Source: Setaria digitata (Eukaryota; Nematoda; Chromadorea; Rhabditida; Setariidae). Taken from it: a stretch of 64,000 nt of DNA. Below, piece after piece: positions 1 to 13,400 of the stretch. The stretch covers positions 124,001-188,000 of the forward strand of contig RCAB01000062.1 in assembly GCA_003640385.1 (NCBI GenBank). The letters are read 5' to 3'. The number at the start of each line of letters is the position of its first letter. Position 1 is the stretch's first letter. Under the pieces are notes generated by a model. The model saw only the letters and a list, made by a program, of their open reading frames with translations, ran no database searches and was not told the DNA's origin. Both the position numbers and the translations under genes were made by a program.

Positions 1-3000
1 AAAATTGGAGGTAATAAAATGGAAGCTGGAAATATTAGTTATTCATCAAAATTTCAACATCGAGATCGCGCATGCTGTTAATACTAGCTTGTGTACGTGT
101 TCTCTCATTTTGGTATCATCGTGTACTGATTTGAAGTAATTTCAATTTCAAAAATCCCTAACACGTGACTAATGACGCTGTTACACCACGTCTATAACTT
201 GTTTCAAGTTTAATAGTAGTCATGATTTTCTGGGTTCTTTGTTGTGAACCTCTTTGTTCCCACTCTTCTAAATTTTTAATAGCTTCTTCATTTACATTTA
301 GTTTTCGTGATAAGAATTAGAGAAACATACTGGACAGTCAGTATGCTTAGCGTCAATTGATATTAACAAGTGAAGGAAACGGTAAGAAGTTAAAGGATGT
401 TTTATTTTGCACTCCAAAATTGTCGATTGCAATATATCTGTTCTTGAATAATTCTAATGATATATTTTAGTGCTTTTGGATGAAAAAGATTTGTAAGTTG
501 AAGCATTTACGAGTCAAAAATCATTTTGCAGATTACAAATATTAGCTTAATTATCATTTCAAATCTAACTGATTGTAAAAGGCGGAAAAGATAATAAGAT
601 AGAGGGAACTGAGAAGTTTCGTTTATTGTGGTATCTAGCTAGAACTTCATTTGACTCAGGAAACTGAGGAAAGGAATCATCAGAGACTAAAATTCTTTTA
701 GAGGCATCATTTTTATAATTTCAAAATATTTGATGGTTTATTTTCTTTCTCAGTAATAGCCTTAATAATGCAAATTGATCCAAAAGTAATTTGACTACTG
801 CACGTCCTAAAGGTCATACGAGATTTGCTAGATCAAGTCATCGTCTAAAAAGCTAATTTGGATTTACTTAGCATTCATTGCAAGTAATACCGTAAAAACT
901 GATTAAAATAAAAAACCTACTGGAACAAAATGACCAGATTCTTCCCATGCTATATTATGCTAATTCCTATTAATTCTTGTCCTAGTGCTATTTATTGTCC
1001 CAGTGTGCTATTTATGAATTCTAGCTAGTCTTGTCTCTACGATTGAATTGTTTTATTGTGAAAATAACTAGAGTAGGGGAAACTTTTCGTAATTAAAGTA
1101 GTTTTTTTTTTTTTTTTTTTTTTTTTTAATGCCGTCTTTTGCAATCGAAAAATTTATTGTGCTTGAGAGCTTTTTTTCCCGGATATTAAAATTAAAATCT
1201 ATGGATTTCATTCCAGTAAATGCATAATATTTATACTGTTGTTACGTACAAGAATTAAATAATCTCGAGGCTAAGCTTATTTACCGAAGCAAATAGAGTA
1301 CATCAGTGAGATCAATGGTTCTAATCAGTTTTACAAGACTGTTACGAATGCAAATTTGGAAATTGCTTGGTAGATGACTTCTGCTAGATAAGGCGTATAG
1401 ATTAGACGTGTTAATAATTCCTTTAAAAAATTCAAACTTTTCAAGACGTGATTTGTTAATTACACATTTTCTCAAATTTACGGAAAAAATGGCGATGATG
1501 TTGGAAGCCAAACATCCATGAATTCAAACAAACAAACTTGGCTAATAAATGTGGAGTGGAAGGTAAGCAATGAAATGTGGAAAGTTAAATAATTAGAAAT
1601 TGTGTGAAAATATGCAGAAAAGAAAACATATGAATTGCTGAAAGTTTTAGCAACTTTTGAATCAAGAAGTTTAATCTTCCTGGGAATATCAGGAAAACTG
1701 TGGCACGAAACTAATCAGCAAGAAAATTTCAATAGCAAATGTACTTATTGATGTACGATAGTTAATTAATTAAGCTCTATTCTCTTTCGAAAATTTGTAC
1801 CAGTTAAAACTTGAACTAGATCACTCTCGAATTTCGTAAACACACCAGTAATTAATTAGATGCATTCATGACTGAGATTTTTTTTTTTTTCTGCTTCTGG
1901 AATCTGTACGGCACGAATTCTGTTCATATGATGCTATCTTCTTTTTTCACAAGAAAATTAAAAATTTTGAATGGATTAATCAGATGGATAAGAGATCAAC
2001 ATTTTTCGGATGTAGCATGTTGGATAATCTCTTTCTGATTCTTGAATATTCCAGCTAAATTGAAACTTACTGGAGAGAAGAATGTTGCGTATAAAATTTC
2101 AACATTTGTTTATTTCTTTATCAAACAATAAACTCATACACACCTTTCTGTTTTCATTGCAAACGTTGTTTGATGGGAAAGAATTTTGTTGTACAAACAG
2201 CTATCAGTATCAGCAGAAGAAAGAAATATGTAACCTGTGGAGTGACATTTCATCGCTGTTTAATAACTGAAAATTCGGAAGATTCAAGAGAATAGCGCAT
2301 AGTTTGTAAGTAATATCTAATTGCAAAACTGATTTACATTTTTCGGAAAATGTTACTTGTTCGTTTCCGGAATGTGGCTCAGGCTGTTAAATCACTGTTG
2401 ATAATTCAATTCATCCAGCTGACTAGATTATCGACGATTCCAGTCTCCTATTCATGTTTTTCTTTTTCCATAGTATTGAATTTATATACATTAAAGCAGG
2501 GAAATAATTTCGCTTCACATTACAATCAAAACAATTTCGCACTGTTTCAAACACTCAAACTGTTATCTGACTATTCCATATCTCTTCGAGATATCTCGAA
2601 CTGGAAGGAATTTTCCGAAATTTCGGATAAAAAAAAAAAGAAGGAAAAACCTGACAGCAATTATCATCAGTTTGAGCTGGAAACAAAAATGATACGATCA
2701 CGTTCCCGTTCGTGTTACATTTTCATTTTACCATAAAAATGTTCTCCCTTTCTGTTTTCTCTCCACCATTTTTACAACAATTATTTCTTTCAGCTACTTT
2801 CATATTTGCTAGCTCTCAGGAAGAAACACCACGGATTCGTAGTCAGGTGTTAAGGGCTAGATTTTTGGACAAGCTGGAAGACCCAGGGTTTTCTGTACAT
2901 TCTCTGTGTGACTGTTACAAGCATTGCGCATCATGAAGCAGTGAAAAACATAGATGAAGTGTCCTAGACTCGACTTTCAAATATCCCATCCTATCGGGAC

Positions 3001-4440
3001 TGTTAGTCGCAATGTACAATTATTTATGCGTTCATTTAGATCAGACCCTTCACGGAATAATTGCTTCTCAAAAGCCACAAATTGGTCAGTCTTCTGCAAA
3101 CAGTACCACGAGACTGAAGTCAGAAACAGCGTTGTACACGTGCTTCAAAAGGTTTGCGAGATTCATCCGAAAGCAAACATTACGATCGACTGGATGTGTG
3201 CTCGAATCTACTTGTTTTAGAGAATCGCAGAATACGCTCATGTTGAGACGTTTATTGCACCTCCTAGGCGTCGGTATTGTGCTCAAGGATAACTGAACTT
3301 AAGAACGTGTGGAGTAAAATTTTTGGCCATAAGCGTTTGGAATAAGCTAACCGCTTGCTTAACGATCACGTCATCATGATTAACGGAAATGTTGTCACGA
3401 TTCACTTACGAGTCTTAACCCTGTTGTCATGGCTAATGCACGCCAGTAATTGTACTTCTGGCTTAATCATTAAATCAAAATATATGGTTAGCAACAGGAG
3501 CGTACACGTGAGGGTGTGAAAATCGTCATTTACACCTTGGGATCAACAGTTACAATAGCAGCTCAAGTGGACATCACAACAAAGGAAGGTTGGTATGCAG
3601 AACATTGAATTAGAAGATCAGTAATTCAAATTATACTCGAACAAAACTAATGATCCACAACTGAAAAACCATTAATTTCACATTTCAGCGTGTCTACGAA
3701 TTCAGCAGCCATTCCTGTCTTATCTAAAATTAAGGAAGCTTGAATTCTCTGCCTAGATCGACATAATCTAGCTTAGTCACACAGCAATGACTAACTCCAG
3801 AAAGATGAGAGATCTCAAGTTAGCAAATGTTTGGTTTGCAATGTGCAAAGTGTGTACTTCACCAGCCGGCCGACCGATTATTCACTTCGCTCGAACCATT
3901 CGGACCGAACATGGCGTTCATTCGTATGCTCGAAGTTTAGCATTTTTTTAGATCACAGTTTGGATTGGATGGATGAAACAGGTTGTGGAGTGCTGGACCT
4001 GTTCTGGAGTCAGTGGTACTAGGGGTTACTGAGTATCGAGAGGTAGTCCAGTCTTGTCTTGAAGATGCAATTGGTGCAGCTGATAGATTAAGAACATAGA
4101 TAGTTCCATTCAATTCAGATGCACAGCACTGTACTGGCAAGCGGAAATTAGGTACGGTGGTGTTTTTTTTTTTTTTTTTTTTTTTAATTGACAGTTGGTG
4201 TGTTTTCAAAAAAGTCTCCTTCGTTTAGAGTGGTGCATATGGGAAGTGTTTAATTCCTTGAAGTGCAATTTCAAACGACAAAATAACGATGACATCGACT
4301 AATTTTAATGATTCCTGTACCTCAGGTAAATCTAATGTGTTAATCGCTCGTTTTGTGCTTTCTCTTTTGCTGTCGAATATTGTTAAGTGAATTTTATAAA
4401 GTTTCAATTTATGATCAACATATAATTCGGAAAAACCTTT
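1..4440. other. gene-poor 5' flank
   Basis: No exon chain or recognisable protein family is visible on either strand. Open frames here are at most about 128 codons, lack conserved motifs and are interrupted by homopolymer runs (poly-T near 1104-1127 and 4164-4185). The stretch is AT-rich but contains a somewhat more balanced segment at about 2700-4100. It probably includes the promoter and upstream region of the PPFR-1 gene that starts at 4473. Confidence 0.6.
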
Positions 4441-4456
4441 TTCATTTATTTGCAGC
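4441..4456 (+). promoter_or_regulatory. candidate SL trans-splice acceptor for ppfr-1
   Basis: A T-rich tract ending in TTTGCAG (AG at 4454-4455) lies 17 bases before the ATG at 4473. No upstream coding exon reads into it. Short 5' UTRs preceded by a 3' splice site are typical of spliced-leader addition in nematodes. It could instead be the acceptor of a conventional 5' UTR intron. Confidence 0.5.
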
Positions 4457-4472
4457 TGTTAATTTTCCCGAA

Positions 4473-7400
4473 ATGGCTATTGAATTTAGCGAGAATGAAT
4501 TTGAGGATGGTTTGTTGTGTGTTTGCTTCTGATGGTCTTTTTTTTTTTTTTTCTTTTTTTTTTTGAATTTCGGTTTCTATCCATACAGCTTTGGAACTAC
4601 AGGAGAATATTTGATTATCTATCGAGACCAAGCACATTTATTTATTACGCTTCATCAGTAATGGACAGTTTCTAGTAAGATGAAACCGTTAATTTTAAAT
4701 TTTTAGAAATGGAACCAGAAAATACTGAAGTACTTCAATACGAGACCTTTTTGTTGTATGCTCGTAGCGAAAACCCACCTGACAGGTTAGTATTTTCAGT
4801 TCTTGAAAATTTTGAGTAAACTAAAGAAAAATTCTGTTTGTAATGGAAGATAGGAACTAGTTCTACGGAAAATACTCCAGTATAGAATTCCGATGGATTC
4901 ACGATGTTTTCGGTTAGAACAATATTTTTTTTACATAAGACCTTGCAGACTTGTTATATTGGAATAATCCTGTGTTTTTACAGATCTAGTAACACTTTTA
5001 TAAAGTCAATAGTTTGTGAGTCATGAGGTGGATTTGAAGAATTATTTTTTCAGAGGTTTTGCCTGGACGGGTAAACAATTTTAGCTTTTTGGATATGTTT
5101 TTCTAAAGCTTAGCTCCATCCTGATAATCTCTGAATGAATGAGTCTATTTTTTTGCGTGGATTCTAAAAAAGGTTGAAATTGTTTCACAAAAATGGAAAT
5201 TATTTTACAGAGAAATTGCAATCCGTAACCTGTCGAGATTATTAGGAATAATGAGCATTGAGAAAAAGCAACGACAGATTGAAGTTATCTTTAGCTTAAT
5301 TGAAAACGTTTTTGCGAAAGAGAGAGGTACGTTTGCTACAATGAAGAGAAGCAATTTTTTTTTCCACTACTAGTTCAAAGTAATTTTCTAAATGCCGAAA
5401 TTGAAATTCCCAAGATTATGACTGTTATTAAAATCTATGTTGCTGAGATCTCTTTTTACTATGTCACTGAGAGTAAAGCAGAACGAAATAACGTGAATAT
5501 CAAAGTTCTTATTTTGAACGACCTTCGTGGCAAGCTAGCCAGCTATCCATATATCAAAGTTTCCTGTAATGATGTTAGTTGTCATTCGCTGCTAACACTG
5601 TCTAACTGTAAGATTCCTAATATGTTATATAGTCAGGAAATTAATTTTGATTCATGTGATTTCAAAAGTTAGAGTTGTTCCAGCGATTTGTAGGGATGTA
5701 GAATAATAATCATGGGAAGGGAAGAGAATAGGTTCCTTTTTAACAGAATGAACTGTTAGAGAGGCATAGGTTCTTTCCTTTTGTTTTCCTGTAAATGAAT
5801 GAGTTTTATTTTGTTCAAACACACCATTCTTTTTTCCTATTCGAATTGCAGATAGTAAATTATGTGCTTTATTAGTGGAACAAGTCCCATTATTGTATAT
5901 TGAATTTATGGCACTAGAATACCTGCTGAAAAAGGTCCATAAAGTATTTCCGTTATTACTCGCGAACTCTTTGGAACATACTGCAGATGATGTAAGTCAT
6001 TCAGAAGTTATTTACATTTTAATTTTCTTGATTTACTGTAAAAATAATGAATAGAGAGGGATATTTCCTCTTCGCAGATGCCTGTCACACTCTTAAATCA
6101 GTCCAGTGGCTTATTTTTCCTGTTTATGAAGAAAATTTTTGAAATTCATTCTCGTTCTTTTTTTCTCTTGCTCTTTTAAAACTTCTTTCACGGCTAATAA
6201 TCAATCGAATTGTTCGAAAACTTGCCAGATACTTTTTCCTACAGTATTGAAGGAAGAACGTTGTTGAGAAAAAAAGAACAGGTTCTTATTAGCTTCGAAA
6301 ATCGGTAATTCTCAGTAATGATAACAGGTTTTTAATATAGTTCATCTTTCTTTTCAATACAATACAATACTGTCCTTTTTTCTTCGTTTCTGAAGGATGT
6401 GTGTATCTTTGTTAAAATAATTTGAAGAGCTCTTTATTGCACCCTTGTTTACTTTCTTCATGAAAGGGAAAAAGTTTTTGGATTTTTCTTCCTTAATTGA
6501 ATCGGAACATATATCCAAATTAAATTGTTACTCTTACAGTTACCAAAATTTGAGGGTTAGTTTACAATAAATCTGCACCATATTGAGCGGTCGTCCTGCC
6601 AGCGTCATCGTTCTGACTTCGGAATGGTTTCAATTGGCATTTTAGACTGCGCTTTTTGTGAATATTTAATAAAAATTCAGATGATCCTAGAAGTGTGGTC
6701 CCTGCGGAAAATGAGAGATGCGTAATGAGAAGGAGGGAGAAACTGCCCTTCACAACCATCTATTTTTGCATTTTTTTCCTTCCCTTTTTCCTCGTTGCCT
6801 TCCCATTCTTCTCTCTGCAGTGACTTGAATTTTTTTGTCCTTTTTGTGAGCCGTTTTATAGGTGATCAAATTGAACTGGCCGTATGCATTGTGCTATTCC
6901 GTTGTAAAAGCTCTTCAAGCAAAAAGCATCAACAACATCAGCACAAGGTTTTTCTGACCTTGAAAAAGGAAGGGACGAAATGAATCAGTCAGCCACAATT
7001 GTCCCCTTTTCGCATTTTGGTTTTTCCAGAAATATGAGGGGCACTTTCCAAAGTTCGCCAGATAGGATGAAGTTCTTGCATCTCAAAACGACATCATCAA
7101 TTTAATTTTGATAAGCAATGAGAAAAGTTTGACATAGGCTAGTGTGTTTCTAATTGAATAGCTTATTGATATGAGTTTTAATTTTTTTTCTTTAACTGTA
7201 GTGCTTCTTCTAATAGGAAGTATATGACTAAGGATGCAAGAATAACTTATTGAAGTGAAGGTGAACATTTAGAGCTGCATAGTCCCAGCTGAATACTGTT
7301 CATTTTTTAGAAATTCACGTTTCCAAAAGTGGGATTGCCGATTTAGAAGTAGATATCATTTCATAAGCTCTGGTATGGCTAATTTCTCCATTCAAGAATT

Positions 7401-10400
7401 CGTTGGCAGAAAGAGATGAGAGTATTGGAATTGATTTTGTTGCAGAGGAATTGGCGTTGCATCAACCTTTATTCTCTAAGATGCTTGAAGGGCCAAGGAG
7501 AAGATAATATTAACAATCTATATAAACTCATTTATCGACGGTTTCAAACCAATAGCAAGCAGTTAATGTCTCCATTAGCATAATATCTCGAGATAATATA
7601 ATTAACTTTTTCAGCTTTTCACCTAGAAGAGATATGTATATGATGACGTATTAATGTCCAAATATTCTGCGGTGTTACATAATTTAATAAACGGAAGAAG
7701 AGGAAAGATTCCTCTATAATAATTCACTAGAGAAGCCTACATTAGTTATATAGATTGCTAGAATGTCGAAAACTTTGCCAAATTTTTTTTTTTTTTTGCT
7801 TTTTTTCCTCGCCAGTTTGATATAAAGTAAACTGCAGTGGTATAGTGAGGAGGGGATTTTGAGAGATGGAGATATTTCAGTTTTCAATAGCTACTTTTGA
7901 TACGTGATGCATCTTGCAACGAGAATGGATTACTTAGTGCCATTCAAAAAAAAAAGAAAATTTTATCAAGAAAAAATTTGAAAATTGACTTCATTGATGA
8001 ATACAGTTAATCCAAAGTGCAGTTATCTTACGAGAATGGATAGGGATTTCATTATCTGACACTCTTTACTAGTCTTATTTTTTGAAATTATACAAAAGTT
8101 AATTCAAATAGAAGTCCTACCTGGTGAGTATTTCTGTAACACAAAATGGCTGTTTCTACCGGAATTAACGAAATGAAGGAGAACAGGTTCACTCTATCTT
8201 TACATTCTGTTCAGCATGTCTTCTAATTTTAGTTCTGTTGCAAATCAAACATTCCGTGCTCTACTTAACCATTCTGATGTAGGATTTCGTACCAATCATC
8301 AAATCAATTTTTCAAACTTTCAGTTTCATCTTGTCCCTTCTTATGTTTATAGAAGAACAATCAGTTTTTCAGTCAGTTTACTTTTCACTTTCTTTTTTTG
8401 AATTTACGGAAACAAAACAAAGTTATTTGTGTAATAAGCACAAATGATATGTTTTCTTTTCTAATATTAAATCAATACGATATCATTGATAAACTTTGCG
8501 AAATTAAATGGTATAATTTCTCTACATTTTCCCATTGTTAAGCAACCTGGTCTTTGATGCATTGTTTCATTAAGATGTTATTTAATGGGATTTTTTTTTT
8601 TTGATATAATGAAACTAGCAATATGTAGTTTCTTTTCGAAAGAGATATTTTCTATTTTTATTCAGTAATGTATGATGGTTTGGTTTTATTCTTTATAGCA
8701 TCTACAATGATCAGTTGTAGATAGGAGAGGAGAAAAACAGTCGAGGAATGCATGCATTAGTCTTTTCAGCGTTTGAGCAAAGGTAAATGTAGAAAAAAAA
8801 TGTTAAGTGGATGTTAGTATATACTGATTTTTCTTGAATATTGCATTGCCTTTTCTTGTCATTCTTTGTTCTCACTGAATAGACTTTAAAAGAGAAAAGA
8901 AAGAATAGATTTGAAATTGCCATAAAAACATGGTATCCTTTCTGCAGATTTGCCAGATGTGATGATGTTCAATTCAGAAATTAAGAAATAAGCATAAAAT
9001 ATATATGATATGGAGATTCAATATATGATTTTAGGTGCGTAAATCAGCGATTGGTGCTATTGATGTTTTAGTTGAGCAACGCATATTGCCACAAGGTATG
9101 TTTCTTTCTTCTTCGTTTTTCACTTTTAAATCAATTCTGCAGCAATTAATTCCATGTTTTACATGATTTTACAATAAGGGGCTTTCTGTGATTTACCCTT
9201 GTCAGTTCAATAATTCGAATGATAGTCTGCATATTTTCCTTTATCATGTCGCTGGATGTTTGTTACTACCCTGTCTGCTTGTTTTGATGAGTTTATTTCG
9301 CTGTTGGCTTCCTGTTCTGGTAGTGAATTATAATTCTGGCTAAATTTGCCTAAATTTCAAAATTTATAGATTTCCAGTAAGGAAGAAAAAGTACACGAGT
9401 AGTATGGTAGGTTGAATATCAGTATTTTCCCTAGTTCCTGTCAAGAAATGAGCTGGTTGTTCGGAGATTGTCAAATAAGAATAGTTGAGTCAGTCTCGTA
9501 ACAATTTTCGCATAGACGTTAGCAACTGGATAAGGACGAAGTGCTTTTTCTCCCATTCAATCATCTAGCTGAATCGACAATTAGATAGTATTGAAGAGAT
9601 TGTTCATTACTGAACAAGCGGATCAGAATGCTCGGGAGCACCCGAAAATGACAGAATTGCAGATCTGCATTCGGAACATCATTGCATTTCGTTTTCCGGC
9701 ACAACTTCCCTCAGACAGTGCTTTATTTCGTGATATCAGTCTAAAGTTGACAAAAAAAGAAAGTAACAGAAGCCTGTCGTATTTAATCTCTTTGAAGACA
9801 AAATCTTGTAGTGAGAAGTCTTAGGGACTGGTGGTATGCATATTCTTTGACTTTTCTTTAGGTTTTTAATTTTCGAAATGCTTTTTGGTTGGTTTTTTTT
9901 TTTGCTCATTTGATCTTATGCAGTAATAGGAACAGCAGCAGCGCTTTGTGTGAGGTCCCGATGCCATTATACCCACGAAAAATATTGCCTTTTTATTTCA
10001 GTAGTGGGAAAAAGAAAACTTCTTACTTTGGATTTCGTTCTTTTGCGTACAGAAAAATAGCATCGTATTTTTATTTGCCGTTTTTTTAAAAAGAGGGGAA
10101 AGTGAAAAAAAGAAGAATTCGAAGCAGAGAGGAGAGGAAAAGAAAGGGAGTGAATAAATCACTGTTGCGGTGTCGTTGTACTTGCTGCATGTTTCCTGTT
10201 GTTCTTGAAAGAGTGTTTTTCTTTCGAGATGCAAGCTAGATCGAGAATTAGGATGGAAATGAGATGGCAAGGTAAATCGTGTGGCTTGGGCTAGAACAAA
10301 AGGGCGTCTTCCCTACTCTTCAAGCGTGTATGTGAGTTACTTCAAAGTAATTCATTCCATTTCATATCTTCTTTCAACAACAAAAAACACTTACTTCAAC

Positions 10401-13400
10401 TTGTGTAGCAGTAACAACAAGTTGCTGGATGTTTCTGCAGATCTGGTCACCGGGATGAGTGCTGCAGTTGCTTAGAAGTGTCGAGGAGCAATTTGAATTA
10501 TGCTAACCATGCGATTTCTTCCTTTCTTTGATCGCTAGACCAGAGATCAATTCTGGCGGGCACGGGAAGTGCTGTGTGTGTGTGTCATTGTGAAATGTCC
10601 GGGTTAGTGGTGGGTAGTTAACCTATAGCCAGGGAGCATCACTGCGCAGCGAGGTCGGATTAGATCGTTCTTTGCTAGAACAAGTTTTCTCCTATCAGAT
10701 ATCTCTCTTGTTACGGGTGTAGCGAGGAGTTTCTCTTCACTTTCACTGTACCGAGAGTGAAATTCCATCCACTTGACGAACGAATAAATGACATGCAGGG
10801 AATTCCTTGGCAGTGAGAGAGGCTATACCCTGTTTCTTTGGGTACGTTTCCAGAAATGCGGGGTTGATGGGCTAGTCCAGTGAGTTCTCGAAGAGGAGGA
10901 TTACTGGGAAGAAAGAACCTAAGTAGTTTGTTGGATCTTAGCATTGTGGAGGAATAGGGACAAGACTGAAGGCAGTTACATTTGAAATGGGAATGAATGC
11001 TGATCTTTGAGCTTCGAGTGAAGTGAGGAAACGGGAAATACAGGGGGTTTTTCGAGCGATCTCTGATAGAAACCCTTTCCAGAGGGGACGAGACTTACCT
11101 ATCCTGACTTGTCTGACCTTTGGCATCCCAACTGCACTTATCAGTCACGCCAGTGCAGCCTTATCATTTGTTTGTACTTCTTTCCAGATGTTTCTATTAC
11201 TATCACCTTTTTCTTTTAGTCGATGTTATACCAGCTCACATGTAACCAATCAATAAGTATATCAAGTGTGTATGAGGGTAGGAGAGGAGGAGTGAGTATA
11301 TAAGTAGAGGAATAGGGAAGAAGGAGAAAGAGAGGAGAAGAGTGAGACTGCTTGCTGAAAATAGCTGAAATTAATCCTGCGTTGAGAAAGGGAAGAGAAG
11401 GAGGGAGGAGGAAGAGAGGTAAGCAGTAACAGTGCACGGAGAGAGTAGTGTGTGCAGTTGGCGAGACCGGCTTACGGCGTTTTTTTACACGGCGCCAAAA
11501 ATGTCATCATCTACATTTTCCATCTCTTCCTCCCATACGCCTGTCTCGTTAATGATCAACTCTTCTTCTCTCCGTTTCCTCATTTCCGTGCACTCTCTTC
11601 CTCAGTCGCCATCTCTCACATGTTGCAGCTACCCAGGCTTTCACCGTCTCGTCCATCTTCCACAGCATTTATCCCTCCGCACAACCTCATCGCGGAAATA
11701 GTGAATGGAGGCGGATAGGGGAGTGTGCCCCGCCCGTATAATCCGAGTTACTCGTTAGTTGCTCTGGTTCGGTAGACATAAAAACTAACTGGTAGGGAGG
11801 AGGAGAGGGGAGGGTCGTAGCACACTAGAACTCAGCCAGCAACGGATGAGAGAGAAGGATTGTGGCGGTGGGATGGATGGTTTGGTTGCCAGTGTCGGAG
11901 GTCCCCGAACTTGTCGCGCTAACTGCTTGCACGAGTTGCCTGCCTGATGGCTGTTGGCTGCATTACTCTTTGCGTGCAGATACATCAGCAGGCAGCACAA
12001 AGTGAGATGGATGGTTTGGCAGGATGCATGCCAACAGTGCTTCCTTAGCGGATTCCATCACCTACGCCCAGACGGTGACCCACTCCTTTTTCTCTTCAGC
12101 AGTCATCTGATCCAGTTGAAGTTGGCAGGAAATCCAGCTGTTTCCGTTTGGTCTTGCTGACCCTAGCCCAGTAATCTCCGCTTTCGTTTCACTCATGATT
12201 CTCTTCTTGATATGTGTCCTACAGGTTACACTTCCTCGTTGCTCGTCCTCCTGTCCTCATTCCTCTTTGCACATTTTCATTGATGTGAGCAGGGTTGACA
12301 GTAATCTTCCTTTATCGCAGGCATATATGTCCTCAAAGCAACTGCTGCGTTGAGGCTTTCGTCTCGGTACGCGCTATTCTTGCATCATAGCTCCCCCTCC
12401 TTCCATCAGTATCATCACCATCACTCAGTCAGCACCACACGCTCTATCCGATTTGAGCGCGATAGTTCTTATTCGCCAGGTCATTTTTTTCCCATCATTG
12501 TAGCAACAATTTACCATTCTTTATATTTATTTCTGCTTTATCCCAGCCGTCACTACCGCTACTACTACTACTACTACCATCATTATTGCTGTTACTGGTG
12601 CTGCATACCGCTACTACTATTGGATCTAAAATACGTATTGTATCGGGCCTCATTAGTCCTGCTAATCTGGTATTTTTTTAATTGTAATTGGTTCTGTTTG
12701 CTATGTGATTTCCCTCTTTACTTTAATCAATTTTCAATTTCACAATACTAATCGTACTTGAGGTCTTCCTATGTTGTTACTTTGTGCAATCTAAATCTGC
12801 TTTTGTTAGTACTCGGTGCATTATTTGCTGGACCGAATTTTAATTTTGATTAGCGTCTTCTATCTGTTGATGAATCCAGGTATTCAGAAAAGTTCAAACA
12901 GTTCATTGCTCTTCCCTGATCAAGCCGTCGCTCTCGTCCGTCCCACTGTGACTTTTAGAATTTAATTCTTCTGAGTTTTAAAGATCTCATTCTCTTTTTA
13001 TTTTATGTCAAGTCTTTCAGGAAGCTTGCAAAATGTGATTTGTCCTATATTGTTCGGGCACTGTCACTGCCCTACTGATTATTCACACTTCATTAGTGAT
13101 GACCAGCGAGTGGAGTCGTTAACGGTAAGTCTTTAACGGTTAATTTTTGTCCCCACTGGAACCAAATAGAAAAGTTTGATGAAGTGGTAAATTAATAGTT
13201 GTTTTGGTTCTGTTGTTTGGTATGATTTTGGAATTTATAAAGAGTCTTTTGTGACACTATTGTTTCTTATGTATACGATCATCTAATGTTGTATTCCAAA
13301 GTACGAAACATTTTACTGCACTCTAAAAACTATAAAGACCGTAGTTTGGGATTTCGTTGACCTCCTGTATAGATGAGGTGGCGTGGAAATGCTGTTTGCT

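Noticed and set aside
2350..2736. 128-codon open frame on the + strand
   Set aside because: No family motif, a Lys run from a poly-A tract, no flanking exon chain, and overlapping frames of similar length; consistent with chance.
12350..12751. 133-codon open frame on the + strand
   Set aside because: Driven by CTA/TAC/CCA triplet repeats (Tyr, His, Cys runs) with no conserved segment.
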